NCBI GenBank assembly: GCA_027946365.1
Contig: JAPEUQ010000009.1
Span: 1,922,001 to 1,986,000 of the forward strand
Direction of reading: 5' to 3'
DNA: 64,000 nt
Source of the DNA: Kalmusia sp. IMI 367209
Lineage: Eukaryota; Ascomycota; Dothideomycetes; Pleosporales; Didymosphaeriaceae
Numbering within the stretch: position 1 is the stretch's first letter; each line of letters opens with the position of its first letter. Shown piece after piece: positions 34,765-48,969 of the stretch. Under the pieces are notes generated by a model. That model made no database searches, had not been told where the DNA came from, and saw only the letters and a list, made by a program, of their open reading frames with translations. The translations under genes and the position numbers were made by a program.

Positions 34765-35786
34765 TCAACCCGTCTTTAATTCCCTCTTAGCTAGTTTAAT
34801 ATCATATTTAAGTTCTAAAGATGCCTTTACGTTGCTTTGAATTGTTTCAAAATCAACAATGAGATCATCCTTGACGGCAAAAACTGAATCATCGACAAGA
34901 TACTTACTAGCCCTGTCGAAAATCTGGGTTGTCAAAGGAGTATACTCATTGTTTCCCGCCTGTAGCCACGTTATCAATCATGTTCAATAGTCTGTGGCAG
35001 CGTGTCGATGTGACCTACGATAATGTGAATGTGGGCAGGCCGGTAAGGGTGACGGTCAAGGAGCTGCAGCAGCTCACCAGCCGGACCGTCATATGGTACA
35101 GGATATGGAACAGGCCGCAGGCAATACAATCCATAATATCCGTTCTCATCCGTGGTGAGTTTACCGCGTAGGTTGAACTCTGCTTGGTCCGGATCTTGTT
35201 GTTCGTAGAGACCATTTGTACTACATTGCCAAATATCGACCGTGATACCTTTGAGTGGCTCATTGGTGGTAGAATCGCGGATAATTCCGTGCATGTACGT
35301 GACTTCGCCATTTTTTGGCATGGACTTGATGATACTTGTATCATTTTGGATGGGCGGCGTATCATGTCGGAAGAATGGTCCTAGGATGGCGGTTTTTGTG
35401 GTTTCATAGTCGGCACCTATGAGCTGCTTGTTTGTGATTTCGTCAACCAGCCTTATGAGATTCAATTATTGAAACAAATAGTCAATCGAAGGAACGTACG
35501 ATTCTAGTCCAATCACATCACACAACAATTGGCCCTCATTGCGCCTCTCATTACTCATCTGACCCGCGCGGTTGATCATGTCGACGCCCATCATCCATTC
35601 ATCCACCGTAAGGTCAACATCGCGCGCAAAGTCGTGGAGGTGCTTTATCAAGCTTCCGACAACTTGTGCAACACGTGGATTGGCTTTCGCTCCAGTAGCC
35701 TTGATGACATTTGATGTGAAATCGGCATCATATTGGGGCTTGGATTTGGTCGCACCGTTGACGGCGTTGGTGTGAGGCATCCTCAT
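34765..35786 (-). CDS. Intradiol ring-cleavage dioxygenase (catechol/hydroxyquinol type)
   Basis: Exons 35786-35500, 35451-35019 and 34959-34765 join in frame into 304 residues. An N-terminal helical dimerisation domain (NPRVAQVVGSLIKHLHDFARD) precedes the catalytic fold. The Fe(III) ligands are visible: Tyr in STNGLYEQQ, Tyr in RPVPYPVPYDGPAG and the two His of RPAHIHI, which directly precedes an intron. The last exon carries YTPLTTQIFDR and the usual VFAVKDDLIVDF ending. The family cleaves catechols or hydroxyquinol between the hydroxyls, giving muconates or maleylacetate. Substrate cannot be fixed; the presence of the N-terminal domain argues against protocatechuate 3,4-dioxygenase. Confidence 0.9.
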
Positions 35787-36315
35787 TCTTCAATTGAGGA
35801 CTATGCGTAGATGGATTGAGTGTCAACAATTGAATAATGATCAGTACGCGTAAGCTCGTAGGTTCCAAAAAACTTAATATATAGACATTGAAACACTGAC
35901 TCTTCGATACCCCGCAGTTGCTTTTAAGCTGGCGTGATGTACTGTTGAATACTAGAGCTACCCTATGTATCGGTTAGAAAGAGGTCCGTGCTAATTGGAC
36001 GTCTAGCTGCTGCAGAATTGCAGGTGTCATACGCGCTTGAAAAGCTCCGAAGAAGTGACGCGGATCGCTCACAAAAGAGTGCAAGTGTACATGTGCATTA
36101 GCCGATGCCCCGCATCCGACGTTTCATCCGAACAAGTCCAACAACACCCAAACTCCCCCCACACACTAGAACGATGGATCATAAGATCATCTGAACTAGG
36201 TATAGTGTGAGACTCCGCTGACATGTCATGCGAGCTCTCGATCAGCACGATATTGATATTAGCATTCCTGTAAACGGTTTGAAGCGTGCAAGTCAACGTG
36301 AGGCTTTGAGTCGAC
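35787..36315. promoter_or_regulatory. Divergent promoter, dioxygenase and CoA-transferase
   Basis: A 529-bp gap lies between divergent start codons in the cluster. It should carry both promoters and is a natural place to look for sites of the cluster's Zn2Cys6 regulator. I did not find a clear CGG-Nx-CCG pair by eye. Confidence 0.4.
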
Positions 36316-38176
36316 ATGGTGTTGTACAAGTCCACCGAGGAGTCCAATAATATCCTGAGGATATTACTGAAGTTGTTCAATGATAATGACGACGAGCTTC
36401 CACGGTCAGTTCGGCAGAGAACAGAGAATGTCACGTTTGAGGCAAACCGGGACTTACCCTACTTTCCCATCCCCTTCAAGGAGACTGAGACTACGGCGGC
36501 ACTGAAAGCTATTGAGGCTTCAGCTGCTGCTGAATTGGGGGATCTTAAAGCCGGAAAAGATTCGCAAAGAGGTATCAAGATCGATCTAGAGAAGACAACG
36601 GCTTTTCTTTTCCAGGCGTATCTGGCTACGATTGGAGGCCTAACCAAGTTAGATCCGGATGTCAAGAGACTGCTCAAAGGTATTGCATCTCTGAAATATC
36701 CAGTGCTTACAGTGGCTGACACGATTTCGAAAGACACGGATCTTCTTCAAGCACAGTCTGATTCGTATCGTCGAATGTCAGCAAATCTATATGAAACGAA
36801 AAGTCAAGGGGAGTATTACCATATACATGGCTCCCCTTGAAGCATCGAAGACACTGGACATGATTGGATTGCCGCCTTTTCGACCAGATCTCAAGACACA
36901 CGAGGAGATTGTTAATACGATAGAAGCTGCCGTCAAGAAATTCACAGTCGAGGAGCTTGAGAAGATGAATGCAGCCAACAAGCAAGCTGGGGTTCCTGCA
37001 ATGAGACACGAGGAATTTTTGTGCACATCATTTGTAAGACTTTCATCCAGGTTTTTTTTTTTGAAAGAAACTGTTCATTGACTTTGGACACAGGGAAAAG
37101 TAGCTTCAGAAGCTTTACCATGGACTATAACTCCTTTGGAGGGCCGGACGCCGCCTTGCCCCCTTCCATTCAGTGATGATAAAAGACCACTGTCAGGTAT
37201 CAAAGTCCTTGAATTGTGCCGAATCATTGCAGGTCCCACAATCACGCGCATCATGGGTGAGTACGGCGCCACTGTCTTGAAGATTACGAGCCCGAATTTG
37301 AGCGATGTACCGTTCTTTCAGGTCGATTGTAACATGGGTAAACATGCAGCCAATTTGGATCTTAAGACACTAGAAGGAAGAGCAAAGTTTGAAGCGCTCC
37401 TTGCCGACGTGGACGTCGTTGTAGATGGCTATCGACCTGGCAGCTTTGATCGACTCGGATACGGACCAAAACAACTCTGTGAGATGGCCATGCACCGGGG
37501 AAAAGGTATCGTGTACGTCAACGAAAATTGCTTTGGATATGAGGGCGAATGGGCTCACAGGCCAGGTTGGCAACAGATCGCCGATTGTGTAAGTTGTGAT
37601 GTGTCCAAAACCACTACACGTTAGGGTCTTAAATTGACCGTTCCTGTACAGGTCTCAGGCGTTGCGTGGGAACAAGGTAAATTTATGGGCCTTTCAGAGC
37701 CTGTAGTACCTCCATTTCCGATCTCGGACTACGGTACTGGCTGTATGGGAGCCATTACCGCTCTAATTGGGCTTCTACATCGAGCAAAGCGCGGTGGCTC
37801 TTGGCATGGTAAGGTCTCCCTATTACAGTACGATCTTTTGCTCTTCAGGGCAGGGCTACATTCGGGGGAAGTCCAGGAGCAGCTGCGACAGTTCATGGGA
37901 CCGGATTTTTTGGCGCTGCGTCACGACAACAGTGTCGATCAGATCAGTGGTGTTGCACTGCGACAAATGCGCCGACAATTCCCAGCCTTTTTCACAAGCC
38001 CGAAGTTACTTGACCACTGGTATGCAGATAAGTACAAGGCCGATGTTGAAGTAGTGAATCCTGTAGCCGAAATCGAAGGGTTAGAGATAGGTTTCCAGAG
38101 AGCTAGCCGGCCTAACGGATCAGATATACCTACGTGGGACTTTGGATCGGAGGCAGATGTTCAACAAAGCCCATGA
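36316..38176 (+). CDS. Class III CoA-transferase (CaiB/BaiF), frameshifted
   Basis: The reading frame from ATG 36316 runs to a TGA at 36838. From 36836 the +1 frame continues the same protein: HIHGS at 36832 connects to LEASKTLDMIGL if one C of the C4 run 36833-36836 is skipped. Downstream introns 37034-37093 and 37589-37651 are canonical; a 54-nt in-frame intron, 36680-36733, is likely. The family is clear from the second half: GIKVLELCRIIAGPTITRIMGEYGATVLK, VDCNMGKHAANLDLKT, VDGYRPGSFDRLGYG and the RPGWQQIAD stretch holding the expected catalytic Asp. Members move CoA between carboxylates. The one-base insertion is either a recent inactivation or a sequence error. Confidence 0.8.
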
Positions 38177-40206
<2,030 letters not shown>

Positions 40207-40766
40207 ATATTGTAGTAATATGGTATTATTTGATAATCGAAATGTACGTTTTCAACGGGAGGTCCAGGCCATTTTCAGTAAGGTCACGGTATGGCGAACA
40301 AGGCAGGCAGGACTCATTTAAAATGAAGACAAGCACTGCTCAAGGAGCCATGGTTTTGGTGCTGTCTGTGCTTATCGCCAGGCCATCTCGAGGGCAGGTT
40401 TAACGAGGGACGGCCGAGGCACGCTAAAAATGGATCGCCCAGCTAGCGGCCCCGAGCCTATCTTCGGATACTGCACCTTTGGGCGCACGTCGGCGCCCCG
40501 CTTTACGCTTTATCAGTATGCCGCCAGCGAGATCGAACCCCCTGGAGTTGGCAGCCAGACTGATCGAGTGGCGATTTGACGGGAGGGTATCAGAGACTAT
40601 AATAATATAATGGCGGCTACTGCTCCAAGAGCGACGGCTTCCGCACACTCTACAACACAGCACCCAACATCCGCATACCCTATTCTGACACTGGATGTGG
40701 GTCTGGGTGACTCTAACCTATAATCACGTGATGGTTTGAATCATCACCTTGGATCTCAAATTCACA
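40207..40766. other. Intergenic region upstream of the regulator gene
   Basis: A GC-rich stretch (40430-40580) without coding evidence. It probably includes the regulator promoter. Confidence 0.45.
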
Positions 40767-43224
40767 ATGCCTCGACGACCAGTAAAGCCAGAGGACCGGC
40801 AGCGGGTTGCTCGAGCATGCGACCCATGCAAAGCATCCAAAAAGCGCTGCAATGGGAACCAACCTTGCAATGCTTGCGGAAAGAAAGGCAACACTGAGTC
40901 TTGTCACTACACACCCGGCCGGAGGCACCATCCTTTACCACGGAGAAGCTCGTTTTCCTCACAAAATGACCGTGTAGTAAACTCGAACTCAGTTGACAAT
41001 GGGAATACAATACGCGATTCTATGCTCTCACATGTGTCTTCCTGGGATGTTCATGATCATATTGTCATGTCGTCCGGTAGCGTCGCTTCTGACGAGATCG
41101 AGGCTCATGGACATGATGGATCTGAGCTCAGTTATGACAACGACACGCAAAATTTCTCTAACGAAGGTATGGATCAACCGCCTCTCATGTTGTCGAGCGT
41201 GAATGGAGAAAACGGTAAGTCTAGCCGAGAAGCAATTTTTGTGGTGACTTGCAATGTATTTTGAACCGTGCTTCCAACAAGCTGACCCTTGTTCCATCCA
41301 GTCTTTATCGGTAATACGGCAGCGATCTCGTTCCTGAGATTTTTACAGAAGACATTGGAGCATCATGTTGGTCCTTCTTGCTTTACCAACGCCAAAGAGA
41401 GTGAAAAGCTTTTTGAAGCAGATACTGCAGACGTAAACCAAAATCCTGTCTACGACGGTTTAAGCATTGACGATAAAAGAACCTTTGTACAAGTTTTTCT
41501 GGATGCCGTCCGTATCCCCCATTTTCAGCCTTTGCTACCCTAAACTACTGTCTGACATGTGCTTAGTCGAGCGGCCTTCTCGATCTCTACTCGTCGGAGG
41601 ACATCTCCCACTTATTGGGAAGCTACGAGCCTATAAGCCCAAGCAAAATACCATCGACTTCCCAAAAACTGAGTAGCTTGGAGACCGTGTCTCTATACCT
41701 TATGATTGCAATCGGAGTACAGTGTCGTCGTAGCAAAGATGATGTCACATGGGCAGCGAAAATCTTCTCTTACGCTCGGAAAACGGCATTCGATGCAATG
41801 CTGGAGAATCCAAGTCTGGATCTAGTCAGAGCCTTTCTCCTTATGGCTTTTTACATGTTCGGAGCATGTCGTCGCAATTCAGCTTTCATGTATCTTGGGG
41901 TGGCCTCAAAAGCCGCCGACATTCTAGGCCTACACTCGTCTGCGCAGTACAAAAACCTGTCGCAGGAAGTCCGAAAGGCGAGGTAAGCCGACCATTACCG
42001 TTTGAATGAAGGAAGTCAAGCTGACTTGGTGGTTGCAGACTTCGGACAGCAAAAAGTCTGCGTGTCTTCGATGTCATTTGTAATTCAATTCTTGGCCGTC
42101 CGAGTAGTACTCCATCTCTACGAGCAGGGCATACAAGCTACGTGACTGACAACACGAACATTAGCCCTGAAGACACATACAAAGCGTTGGCGCTAGGAGC
42201 CTCTTACGAACTATCTGCTATTCTTAACGAAGCTGTTACTAAATCTTCTGAAGTCGGTCTCGATACGGCAGCAACCGAGGGGTTTGTGTTAGCTTTACGG
42301 CAACGTAGCCGCACATTTCCTCCGATCCTGCGGCATCATGGTGACGACGATGGCTTCAATTCACGACATATGACCATAGGAAACGTTCACGTTTCTGGCA
42401 CGTATTATTTCAGTGTCATTCTTGTCACTCGGCACTGCTTGATCCGGCACGTTGTACCTTTGCTCTCAGAACAAGCACGCGTCTCGGCTCGACCGCACAA
42501 GGGCTCGGTGCCTACAACAACTGAAGATGCCAAAGTCACCCACCTAGCGGACGCTTGCATCGAGGCAGCTACTTTCATGGCACAGATGTGTTATCAGGTC
42601 ATGAAATCTGGCTTGCTAGTAGGCAACATGTGTATCCTCAAGTAAGTGGTAAAGCCTCGAAAAGATTACAATACCAAAATGCTAATTCCGAACTGGGCAT
42701 GGATTTTTGCGACTGGACTTGTTCTAGGCTTTTCCCTTCTTGTAGAAGATGGCAACGATTTTCCACAGAAACGCACAGCATTTCTCAAGTCGCTCCATGT
42801 TTTGGGTGAGCTCAAGCGAATGAGCCCCCAGGCCGAGCAGTACTACCACATCCTTTTGAGCTTTCATCAATCGATAAAGACCTACCGAGAACAACTGAAT
42901 CGAGAAAGGCAAGAGCATCGCGAAACGCTGGTCGATCGCGTCTTCTTGACAGACTTCACAGACCATTTTGAAGATGTGGAACACATCACCACACAGCTTC
43001 CGAGCCCGAATGCGACCGTACTAGAGTCCTCTTTGGCAGAATGGCCTACCGAGCTAGATCATATGGGTTCTTTGAATGCTATAGCACCCATAGACCCTGC
43101 CTTAATGGGTGATAATGATGTCATCATGCGCATGCTTTGGGACGTTGATAGGTATGCTGGTGAATATGTTGATCCTCTGTTACCAGATACACGTATGAGC
43201 TTAGATGCCTCAGCGCAAATTTGA
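40767..43224 (+). CDS. Zn2Cys6 transcription factor of the aromatic cluster
   Basis: Five exons are modelled: 40767-41214, 41302-41507, 41567-41982, 42039-42641 and 42696-43224. The N-terminus has the binuclear zinc cluster CDPCKASKKRCNGNQPCNAC followed by a sixth Cys. The middle region (SLYLMIAIGVQCRRSK, FLLMAFYMFGACRRNSAFMYLGVASKAADILGLH) is the fungal transcription factor domain. Two splice sites are weak. The second intron uses donor GTCCGT. The fourth starts with GTAAGT but ends in TG, because no AG keeps the frame; if it is not removed, the protein stops after MCILK and loses about 176 residues. It probably controls the neighbouring catabolic genes (inference from position). Confidence 0.8.
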
Positions 43225-43507
43225 AGTACAGTATGATTGATGGGTTTCACGATCAATGAATAAGAGCGGCATTTAGGAGCTATATTATACATTACCTCGT
43301 TGGATTCACAAGCCTATATACATATCTTAAGAATTCATGCACAGGACCGAAGTCCTGGGCGATCATATGTGTACAATCGAGGCATAAAAGCAATGGAAAT
43401 GAAAGGCTTTGAATCAATGTAGGAATACTTCAGTGGAAACTAGCCTTTCTGGCTGTATACGAAGAAAAACTACCAGCTATACTCATGGTCTCCATCCTGT
43501 CGTTGAA

Positions 43508-45261
43508 TCATTTCGTGAAGATGCCGTTCTTCTTCTTATATTCATCTAAGACTCCGTTGTAATCCTCGGGGCAGTATGGGGAGATGAGCTCCTTGATGAA
43601 CGAACCTTTTCGCTTATTCTGAATGCCCATGTCCTTAAGCAACATGTCTATGTAGGGGATGCCCTCAAAGACGAAGTCTGGGAGACTTGCACCGTACCCA
43701 CAAGGGTATCGCCATTTTCCCCATTGCGTGTGCATCATAATCTCGTTCGTGATTTCGTCCTGAGTCTTTGCCTCGCGGTCCAACAGATCATCAAAGTAGG
43801 CTGTGATCCAAAGGCCCTGAGTGCTGGCGCAGATCGCCGTGCTGACCGAAGAGATCATACCTGCGAAGGCGAAGTTTCGCTTTGCAAGCATACCCGATGG
43901 AACCATGAAGCGATAGTAACGAAGAGGTTCTGCGGCCTTTTTCGGCTTGGTACGTAGAATTGGTTGATTCTCTAGGATCGGGAAGTCTTTCAGTACTTTG
44001 GCGTCATACTCGAGGCTGAGATTCGCCTGTTCTTTCGCATCGATTGGAAGACCTAAGCCTGCCTCGTCCAGACCCGAGAACGTGATGGTTGACTCTTTCT
44101 TCCAGCCTGTCGAACAAATCATAGCATCTGCTACCAGTTCCTCCCCGTTCTCGAGCACAACCTTTCCAGGAGCAAGGCGGTCGATGTTCTCAACGTGTAC
44201 ACGGATCTTGCCATTGCGTACCATGTCGAAGAAGCTAGTGTTGTAATTCAGGATACTTAGGCCGCTGCCAATCCAAAAGACAGAGTGCCACGGTTTCAGC
44301 TTCTGAAGCTCGGGGTGGTCGTCATATTGGTTGCGCTGTAAGACATCATTGCCCATCATACTCCAGAAGCCCTTCACAAGCATTCGTCCAATCGAAGTCT
44401 TTTCCAGGAAATTGCGCACAATACCAAAGCCATCCTCATGTCCCCATGGACAGGGACTGAACCAAGACAAGGCCCGAACGTTGAGGATAGTGTCTATGCG
44501 GTGCTGAAGCGGTGTCACGTGTCGGGGTGCAATCCAAACAGGTCCGTTACTATCAGGCTTGATGATCAAATCAACAAGAACACCGCTCTCGACCATCGCA
44601 TACGCCACGTCATATGCCGACTTGGCACCTCCCACAACGACAGCTTTCTGTATTCCTTTGAGCTCGTCTGCTCTTTTGCAAAACTCCTTCGCGTGGAAGA
44701 AGGGCTTTTCAAAAGTTTTCGCATCCTTGTAATGAGGGATGTTAGGTGTCGACGTGAGACCCGTTGCTAAGATGAGTTTTTTCGTTCGTATTTTCCTCTC
44801 TCCACCTGGCGATGCGACTGTCAATATCCATCCAGATTCTGTGGACTCAACAAGACCGACAGTTGAGTTGAGTTGCAATCTCTCGTATATCCCGTAATGT
44901 TTCGCGAAATCAGTCAGGTATCGGTTCAAGACCGTCCCAGGGATGTGACTGAGCGATTTCACACCGTAGACCTCTTCGCTCATGGGAAAGTCAGGAAATT
45001 CGTAGCTGCCAAGCATATTGTTGGACTTCAGGCCTGGGTACAATCGCTTCTCTGACCATGTGCCTCCGACCGACTCGTTCGACTCTAGCACAGCAATTTT
45101 CTGCTCTGGATGGGATTGGATGTATGCCCGAGCGGCCCCTAGGCCAAACCACCCTGATCATCACTCCGTCAGAACAGCCTTACGAGGGTCATAGGCAGGT
45201 AGGTTAACGTACCAGAACCAACTACGACAAGGTCGTAGAACTCAGGCAGTGTTGCAATCAT
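43508..45261 (-). CDS. Flavin-containing monooxygenase-like enzyme
   Basis: Exons 45261-45213 and 45153-43508 join in phase 1 over a 59-nt intron and give 564 residues; the short first exon MIATLPEFYDLVVVGSG supplies half of the FAD Rossmann motif (GSGWFGLGAARAY). A second nucleotide-binding motif is VVVGGAKSAYDVAY. HIPGTVLNRYLTDFAKHYG and ATGLTSTPNIP are typical of class B flavoprotein monooxygenases. It probably uses NADPH and O2 for hydroxylation or Baeyer-Villiger oxidation. It sits inside the aromatic cluster but its step is unknown. There is no membrane anchor. Confidence 0.82.
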
Positions 45262-46142
45262 AATCAGAGGCTGAACGTGAAGCGGAACGACAAGGGGAGG
45301 AACGATTATGGCGTTTCACTTTAGTGGGAGATGACTGATGTAGAGAAATAGTCGTATGCTCCTGAAGAAGCTCGATTCAAGTACATGAAGTAGCGTGAGC
45401 ATCATAGCACTGAGGGTGATTGGAGCCTTGCCAAAAGCCGTATCGCAAATTGGGGTTACCCGAATCAATCGTCCAATGCGAACCTACCGGCGTCACCTGA
45501 TCTGGGGTAGCCTTATCTGGGGCAAAGGACGTTGGCCTTTTCTGGCACCGGGTAACGTTCCAAAGATCTTCGGCAAAGTATCGTCGGCTAGATAAGGACT
45601 AGTGCGCACCCTTACTCTCTCCGACCCGTCATTGGTGCACTGTCTGCTTCGGATTGCGGATAACGTACCAGCATTTTACAAACATTTATACGCGGCGCGG
45701 CTTATCAATGGAGGGGAAGTTTTATCACCCGCGGCGGTACTTCGCTTCTATCGTTCGGACGTCCCATCAGCCACGTATGTGTTCGTTATCTGAGATGACC
45801 AAATCAGGAATCACAGGAAGCGGCAATGGGCTCCATCGGACCTGGACGAGAGGGCACACGAGGACGTTGGAAATGTACCGAAACATGGGAGATGCATGCG
45901 CCTAATAGTCTATTAGAATTAGCACATTGTACAACAAGCTTATTTTCCTGGGTACCGACATTTCGATGAACAATGACTCTGTTTCAAGTAGAGATGTGTA
46001 CAAAAAGTACGTGCCTGGTTGTACACAGATGGTAAGAGATGGCGATGGGTTATCAACATGAGAAAAAGGTATACATGAAAAGTGCTTAGGAATTGACTTC
46101 TATGGTCCTCATGCTGGCATACGTGATATGCTAAATGATGTC
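45262..46142. other. Intergenic region
   Basis: This is the promoter side of the flavin monooxygenase and the 3' side of the SDR gene, about 880 bp. Plus-strand frames at 45395-45905 have no recognisable features. Confidence 0.45.
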
Positions 46143-47019
46143 TCATAGCGGACTAATAACTCCATCGATAGTTCCAGCATGTAGACCTCCAGTGATCTGA
46201 ATATCAGCTGCCGTCGTGTGTCTCGATGAATCGCTGAGAAGATAGATGATAGCGCCAGTCAGATCGTTTTGCGTGCTCAATCTTTGCAGTGGTGGAGCCA
46301 GCCACATCTGATCTCCTTCCCTCTTGTCCTTGGATGCACGCACGTTGCGTGTCATTTCCGAATCGACGAATCCGGGAGATATGGTATTGACTCGGATGTT
46401 ATGTTTGGCTAGCTCTACCGCAAGTGCTTTAGAAAGCATCAGAATACCGCCTTTGGAGGCATTGTATGCGGCCATCCTGTAGCCTGGGAGACCAATGTGA
46501 GAAGATTGCGAAGCAATAAGCACAATGCTGCCACAAGCTCCTCGTTTGATCATTTCCTTCGTCACTCGTTGGACGATGAAGAAAGTTCCCCGGACCTGAG
46601 GCATATTAGTGATGCACGAGGTCATCAGCACACAAGATGGGTTTTACATTGATCTCTTGGATACGCGTGAATTCCTCCCATGTTTGGTCAACGAAAGGCT
46701 TGTCAATGGCTATGCCTGCTGCAGGTACACATCCGTCGATTGATCCAAGCGCCTCGAGGGCCTCATCGAACCCCGCATTCAAACTGTCCTGTTGCGTAAG
46801 ATCTGTCTGAAAATAGAAAGTCTTAACGTGGAATTTCGAGGCCAGGCCATTGAAATCCTCGACCGGTTCATTCTGGATGTCCAAGATGGCTACATTTCCT
46901 CCCAGTTCGCAGATGGCTCGGGTGGCGGCAAAACCGATACCCTGTGCACCGCCTGTGATCAAGTAATTTCGGCCTCGCAGCTCGAACATAGGCCGCACAT
47001 CGTCAAGTTTGTCTGCCAT
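46143..47019 (-). CDS. Short-chain dehydrogenase/reductase (SDR)
   Basis: Exons 47019-46648 and 46595-46143 join in phase 0 across a 52-nt intron, giving 274 residues, the classical SDR length. The cofactor motif TGGAQGIG, the AAG of PAAGIAID (NNAG position), the catalytic Ser in IASQSS, the YNASK pair and the ISPGFV segment are all present. The Asp at the end of beta-2 (AILDIQN) suggests NAD(H) preference. The TTG at 47040 is not used; ATG 47019 is. It may interconvert an alcohol/ketone in the aromatic or side-chain pathway (inference from neighbours). Confidence 0.87.
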
Positions 47020-47578
47020 TCGAGATGACTTCTGGGTCAAGAGCGTCTACTATGTCTCAAAGGTGTAAAGGCTGGGATGGTGTGTTTGTGGATGTTGTAT
47101 TCAGCAATGCAGAGATGATAAGTCCATGTAAATTTTGTAACTTCGCGTTCAGCTATTAGGTTCCAAATTTAATGCCACACGGTGGAACCGAGACCCATGT
47201 GTCCTAATCGGCAAAGTTCCTTCGCCGTGCAGCAACTATCCGACAGTGGCGGCAAAACGCGTTTGTGGTGCCGATAGTATTTGGTGGGGCGGAGGCGGCT
47301 CCGTCTCCGTCTTCGCGACTGTTAGTCGCACGCTAGACTTCAAAGTCCCTGTGCCGCAGCACATTCTAATCGAGGCAGTCACGAAGCGTGCATTATTTAG
47401 GTTATAACACAGTTCGTTATACGTTCGTCGGTCTCTATGATTGAAACAAATAATAGGTTTGGAACAAGCATCGCGACTCTGTATCACTGCTGAATCTTGA
47501 AAGGTAGCCTCGAAAAGTTTCTGGGAACCCATATCACGCCCTCACGTCCCGCATTTGCCTTCAGTCTTGTTTTCCAAG
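47020..47578. promoter_or_regulatory. Divergent promoter, SDR and hydrolase-like gene
   Basis: A 559-bp gap between divergent start codons in the cluster, so both promoters lie here. No binding site could be assigned with confidence. Confidence 0.4.
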
Positions 47579-48969
47579 ATGTTTAACGATATCACAAAAC
47601 CTCCACCGCCGCTACCAACAGAGGACCTCCGAGAGCTCGGCCCGGGCGTTTCTATACTCTCCCCGCTCACCCGCAGGGGACACGGCCCAGGAATCATCCT
47701 ACTTGTCCCAGATTCAGACGCTTCCACCAAGATCATCGAAGGTATTCCATCACTTCTCGTCAAGTGGGCCGAAGAAGGTTATACTGTCGTTGAAATTCAA
47801 CAGCAAGCGCTAGAAAAGAATGCTGGGGATGCGCTTGGGCAAGGTGTTGATGCATTGAAGCAAAATGAAAAATGTACTCCTATAGATAAGATTGGGGTCG
47901 TGGGTAAGTTGTACCAGAGCGCGCATTTGATTTCGAGTCTAATGGTATCGTTCACGTAGCATATGACCCGACATGCTGGAATGCTGCCGCAGAGGCAGTA
48001 AGCAAGATCCGGGAAGTTGCGGCTACGGTTGTGTACGCAGATATAGCTCAGAAGAGCGCTATAGCTGTGTCAAATGTTCCGTCCGTCTATCATCTGGCAG
48101 GCCGAGGAAGTGATAGACCACTGAGAACTGAAAAATTGACTGTGTACTACTATCCTGAAGTACAGTCATACAACTTTTCCATACCGTTCCAAAAGTCGTT
48201 TCATTACACTACCGAGGCAATATCGCATACCAGGAGTATCACTCATCTCAAGAGCCAGATGGGGGGCCCTTTTTTCGACCTTGAGCTCATATGGGACGAG
48301 CACACCTACTATGAGTTTTCAGATCGCTCTGTTGAGCATACAATGAGCACTATGGTCCGGGAGCCATATGTAAATCACGTTCCTACCGTATGGATCCACC
48401 TCAAGACGAGTCTGGGATCAACGTACTAACTGCATGATAGCTTACGGGTGGCGTGGGAAGAGAGCCGTTGACCAACTTCTACGCACATAATTTCATCTTC
48501 AACAACTCTACGGACACAAAATTAGAGCTTATCAGCAGGTCAATTGCCATCGATCGCATAATTGACGAATTCATTCTCATGTTTACGCACGATCGCGAAC
48601 TTGACTGGCTGTGCGTATTCTCCTTTTGTGTCAAGCAGCTAATAAACTAACAATAATCACAGTATACCTGGTATTCCCCCAACCAACCTCAAGGTTGAGG
48701 TGCCATTCACGGCTGTTGTGAACGTCCGTGGTGATCGTTTGTACCATGAGCATATTAGCTGGGACCAGGGCACGGTCCTCCGGCAGCTAGGTCTGCTGCC
48801 AGAGTACCTACCCTTCCCGTATCCGTTACCGGATGGGAAAACCCCAACACCCGGCAAGCAATTCGAATACCACGTGCCGGTAGCTGGTACTGATGCGGCA
48901 AATAAGATGAGAAATAGGAATATGATACAGTCGAATCAAATGTTCGGGTATAAAATCAGAGAGGTCTAG
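47579..48969 (+). CDS. Dienelactone-hydrolase-like and SnoaL-like fusion protein
   Basis: Four exons (47579-47903, 47960-48387, 48441-48610, 48663-48969) join in frame into 409 residues. The first 200 residues resemble an alpha/beta-hydrolase of the dienelactone hydrolase type (GPGIILLVPDSDAS, LLVKWAEEGYTVVEIQ, VAYDPTCW), but I do not see a clear catalytic Cys or Ser nucleophile elbow. The C-terminal part (EPLTNFYAHNFIF, ELISRSIAIDRIIDEF, VEVPFTAVVNVRGDRLYHEHI) has the NTF2/SnoaL-like pattern. Similar fungal proteins are annotated as carboxymethylenebutenolidases. In an ortho-cleavage pathway it could act on a lactone intermediate; this is inference. Confidence 0.72.
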
